This document shows, piece by piece, positions 62,267-64,000 of a stretch of DNA of 64,000 nt; within the stretch, counting starts at the first letter, position 1, and every line of letters begins with the position of its first letter. This DNA is from JAABQG01 sp963726365 (lineage in GTDB: Bacteria > Pseudomonadota > Gammaproteobacteria > Burkholderiales > Burkholderiaceae_C). The notes beneath the pieces are model-generated. The model was not told where the DNA came from, searched no databases, and was given only the letters and a program-made list of their open reading frames with translations. A program made the translations under genes and the position numbers. The stretch lies in assembly GCA_963726365.1 (NCBI GenBank), contig CAVSCI010000021.1:274443-338442 (forward strand). Reading direction: 5' to 3'.

Positions 62267-62992
62267 GTGAGCCGCACCGCCCTGGGCTGGCGCTTCTGGC
62301 TCGCCACGCTGGCCGCGCTGGCCGGTGTGGCGCTCACCGTGTCGCTGGGCGCCTGGCAGCTGTCGCGCGCCAGCTTCAAGGAAGCCCTGCAGGCGCAGGT
62401 CGAAGAGCAGCACCGCCTGGCCCCGCTGGACGCCAGCGCACTGCAGACCGGGGCGCCGTTCCATCGCCAGGTCATCGTGCAGGGCACCTGGCTGGCGCAG
62501 CACACCGTCTTCCTGGACAACCGCCAGATGAACGGAAAACCCGGTTTCAACGTGCTGACTCCGCTGCAACTCGAAGGCGGCACGTCAGTCGTGCTGGTGC
62601 AGCGCGGCTGGACGCCTCGTAATTTTGCCGACCGCGCCGCCTTGCCCAAGGTCGAAACGCCCACCGGGCGGGTCACCGTCCAGGGGCGAATCGCCCCCGC
62701 GCCGGCCAAGCTATACGACTTCGCCGGGGCGCCTGCCGGCCCGATCCGGCAAAATCTCGACCTGGCCGAGTTCAGTGCCGAGACGCGCCTTCCCCTGCTC
62801 CCCGTCACCGTGCTGCAGACCGGCGACGCCAGTGAAGGGCTGCTGCGCCAGTGGGCCGAGCCGGCCACCGGCGTCGACAAGCACTATGGCTATGCCTTCC
62901 AGTGGTTTGGCCTGGCCGGCCTGATTTTCATCCTCTATGTCTGGTTTCAAATTGTCCGACGCTTCTTCTTCCCACCCCGCGCAGCGCGATGA
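62267..62992 (+). CDS. SURF1-family oxidase assembly protein
   Basis: A 241-residue SURF1 (Shy1) protein with one helix at each end (FWLATLAALAGVALTVSLGAW and WFGLAGLIFILYVWFQIV). The family patterns LDNRQMNGKPGFNVLTPL and VLVQRGWTPRNF lie between. It helps insert haem a into subunit I. The GTG at 62267 has GGGGGA in front; a GTG five codons earlier is possible. Confidence 0.92.
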   Translation: MSRTALGWRFWLATLAALAGVALTVSLGAWQLSRASFKEALQAQVEEQHRLAPLDASALQTGAPFHRQVIVQGTWLAQHTVFLDNRQMNGKPGFNVLTPLQLEGGTSVVLVQRGWTPRNFADRAALPKVETPTGRVTVQGRIAPAPAKLYDFAGAPAGPIRQNLDLAEFSAETRLPLLPVTVLQTGDASEGLLRQWAEPATGVDKHYGYAFQWFGLAGLIFILYVWFQIVRRFFFPPRAAR

Positions 62993-63668
62993 GCCCCTGC
63001 ACCTGACCGTGCACTCCATCCCCGTGCCGCAAGACGGGGTGCCGGACGATGCGCGCCGTGTGCGCATGGGCCGCTGGAAAATGATCCTCGTGGCGCTGGT
63101 CTGTGCGACGCCGGTGGTCGCGTCCTACTTCACCTACTACGTGGTGCGCCCCGAAGGCCGGCGCAACCACGGCGAGCTGATCGATCCCCAGCGCCCGCTG
63201 CCCGACGTGGCTGCTACCTCCCTGCAGGGTCAGGGCACCAACCTGCGCGCCCTCAAGGACCAGTGGCTGCTGGTCAGCGTGGCCGGCGGCGCCTGCGATG
63301 CCGCGTGCCAGAAGCACCTCTACCTGCAGCGCCAGATCCGCGAAGGCCTGGGCAAGGACAAGGACCGGCTCGACTGGGTCTGGCTGATCCCCGATGACGC
63401 ACCCGTGGCCGAGGCGCTGCGCCCCGGCCTGGCGCAGGCTACGGTGCTGCGCGTGCCGCAGGCCCAGCTGGCCCAATGGCTCACCCCGGCCGCCGGCCAC
63501 ACGCTGGCCGACCACCTCTACGTCGTCGATCCCAAGGGCAACTGGATGATGCGTTTGCCGGCCGGTCTCGACCCGGCGGGTGCCAGCAAGGCCAAGCGCG
63601 ACCTCGAACGCATGCTGCGCGCCTCGGTCTCCTGGGACGAAGCCGGCCGTCCCCAGGCGCCCCGCTAG
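62937..63668 (+). CDS. SCO/thioredoxin-like cytochrome oxidase biogenesis protein
   Basis: A 243-residue protein with one membrane helix (MILVALVCATPVVASYFTYY, about 48-68) and a thioredoxin-like periplasmic domain. The motif GGACDAACQKH has two cysteines spaced CX3C and a downstream histidine candidate in ADHLYVVDPKGN. This fits SCO1/SenC-type CuA assembly. It overlaps the SURF1 gene by 56 bp, so the start might lie slightly later. Confidence 0.8.
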   Translation: MSGFKLSDASSSHPAQRDEPLHLTVHSIPVPQDGVPDDARRVRMGRWKMILVALVCATPVVASYFTYYVVRPEGRRNHGELIDPQRPLPDVAATSLQGQGTNLRALKDQWLLVSVAGGACDAACQKHLYLQRQIREGLGKDKDRLDWVWLIPDDAPVAEALRPGLAQATVLRVPQAQLAQWLTPAAGHTLADHLYVVDPKGNWMMRLPAGLDPAGASKAKRDLERMLRASVSWDEAGRPQAPR

Positions 63669-63677
63669 GACCACGCC

Positions 63678-64000
63678 ATGGACTCGCAGGCCCTGGTCGA
63701 TCTCTCCCCCCTGGCGCGCATGATGCTCATGGGTGTGGTCGTCGCGCTCGGACCCTTGGCCTGGGTCGGCTTGCGCCATACCGGTGCCACGCCGGCCCGG
63801 CGGCTCCAGGCGCTGACGCTGCTGACGCTCTTCCTGACCTTCGACCTCGTTCTGTTCGGCGCCTTCACGCGTCTGACCGACTCGGGCCTGGGCTGCCCTG
63901 ACTGGCCCGGCTGCTACGGCAACGCCAGCCCGGTGGGTGCCAATGCCGCCATCGCCGCAGCGCAGACCGCCATGCCCACCGGCCCGGTGACGCACGGCAA
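63678..64000 (+). CDS. ctaA: CtaA/COX15 haem A synthase, N-terminal part (cut by window end)
   Basis: The first 107 residues of a COX15/CtaA homologue. One helix (MMLMGVVVALGPLAWVGL) and the family signature LFGAFTRLTDSGLGCPDWPGCYG with its paired cysteines are visible. Haem A synthase makes haem a for the aa3-type oxidase encoded just upstream. The rest lies outside the window. Confidence 0.9.
   Translation, partial: MDSQALVDLSPLARMMLMGVVVALGPLAWVGLRHTGATPARRLQALTLLTLFLTFDLVLFGAFTRLTDSGLGCPDWPGCYGNASPVGANAAIAAAQTAMPTGPVTHG

Overview
The window is a high-GC chromosomal segment from a betaproteobacterium, most likely a Burkholderiales member of or near the Comamonadaceae. The placement rests on the gene order of the aa3 oxidase cluster, the TamA/TamB pair, many Burkholderiales-type small genes, and short dispersed repeats of a kind I associate with Comamonadaceae. 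It is a chemolithotrophic or mixotrophic sulfur oxidiser: one 32 kb block holds a complete reverse Dsr system and a complete Sox system including SoxCD.

Layout. 1-1428: end of a NarX-like histidine kinase and its NarL-type regulator. 15162-1450 (minus): dsrABEFHCMKLJOPNR followed by a uroporphyrinogen-III methyltransferase for siroheme. dsrN carries a C-terminal DsrC-like domain. 15474-20933 (plus, divergent from dsrA): an unnamed nine-gene operon with a Cas6/Cmx6-like protein, a cysteine-less DsrC paralogue, a TauD-like oxygenase, an HTH-like/ferredoxin/reductase fusion, a LexA-fold protein without its catalytic lysine, and several orphan proteins. 23844-20985 (minus): tusA, dsrE2, an unknown exported protein and a YeeE/YedE transporter. 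24339-32477 (plus): two small cytochromes c, an ArsR-family regulator and soxCDYZAXB.

Expected sulfur flow: SoxXA, YZ, B and CD act on thiosulfate in the periplasm. Sulfane sulfur that reaches the cytoplasm is passed by TusA and DsrE2 to DsrEFH, DsrC and DsrAB. DsrMKJOP reoxidises DsrC and DsrL handles pyridine-nucleotide coupling. The operon divergent from dsrA probably belongs to this network, because a composite DNA motif near its start recurs upstream of tusA.

32.7-56.5 kb is mixed housekeeping and accessory content: a PQQ-type sugar dehydrogenase, a decayed primase-like fragment beside tRNA-Arg(CCT), tamB/tamA, a hemerythrin, a MoxR/VWA pair, cytochrome c4 behind a consensus FNR box, a thiolase, a flavin monooxygenase, a TSUP exporter, a Kef-type antiporter, a ParA-like ATPase, TrmL, ComF and a methyltransferase. 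56.6-64 kb is the caa3/aa3-type oxidase cluster (coxB, coxA, cox11, coxC, SURF1, SCO-like, start of ctaA).

Four genes in the right-hand 30 kb (tamB, cytochrome c4, thiolase, coxC) carry single-base frameshifts in otherwise well-conserved reading frames. This looks more like draft-assembly error than decay. No CRISPR array, rRNA or intact insertion sequence was seen.
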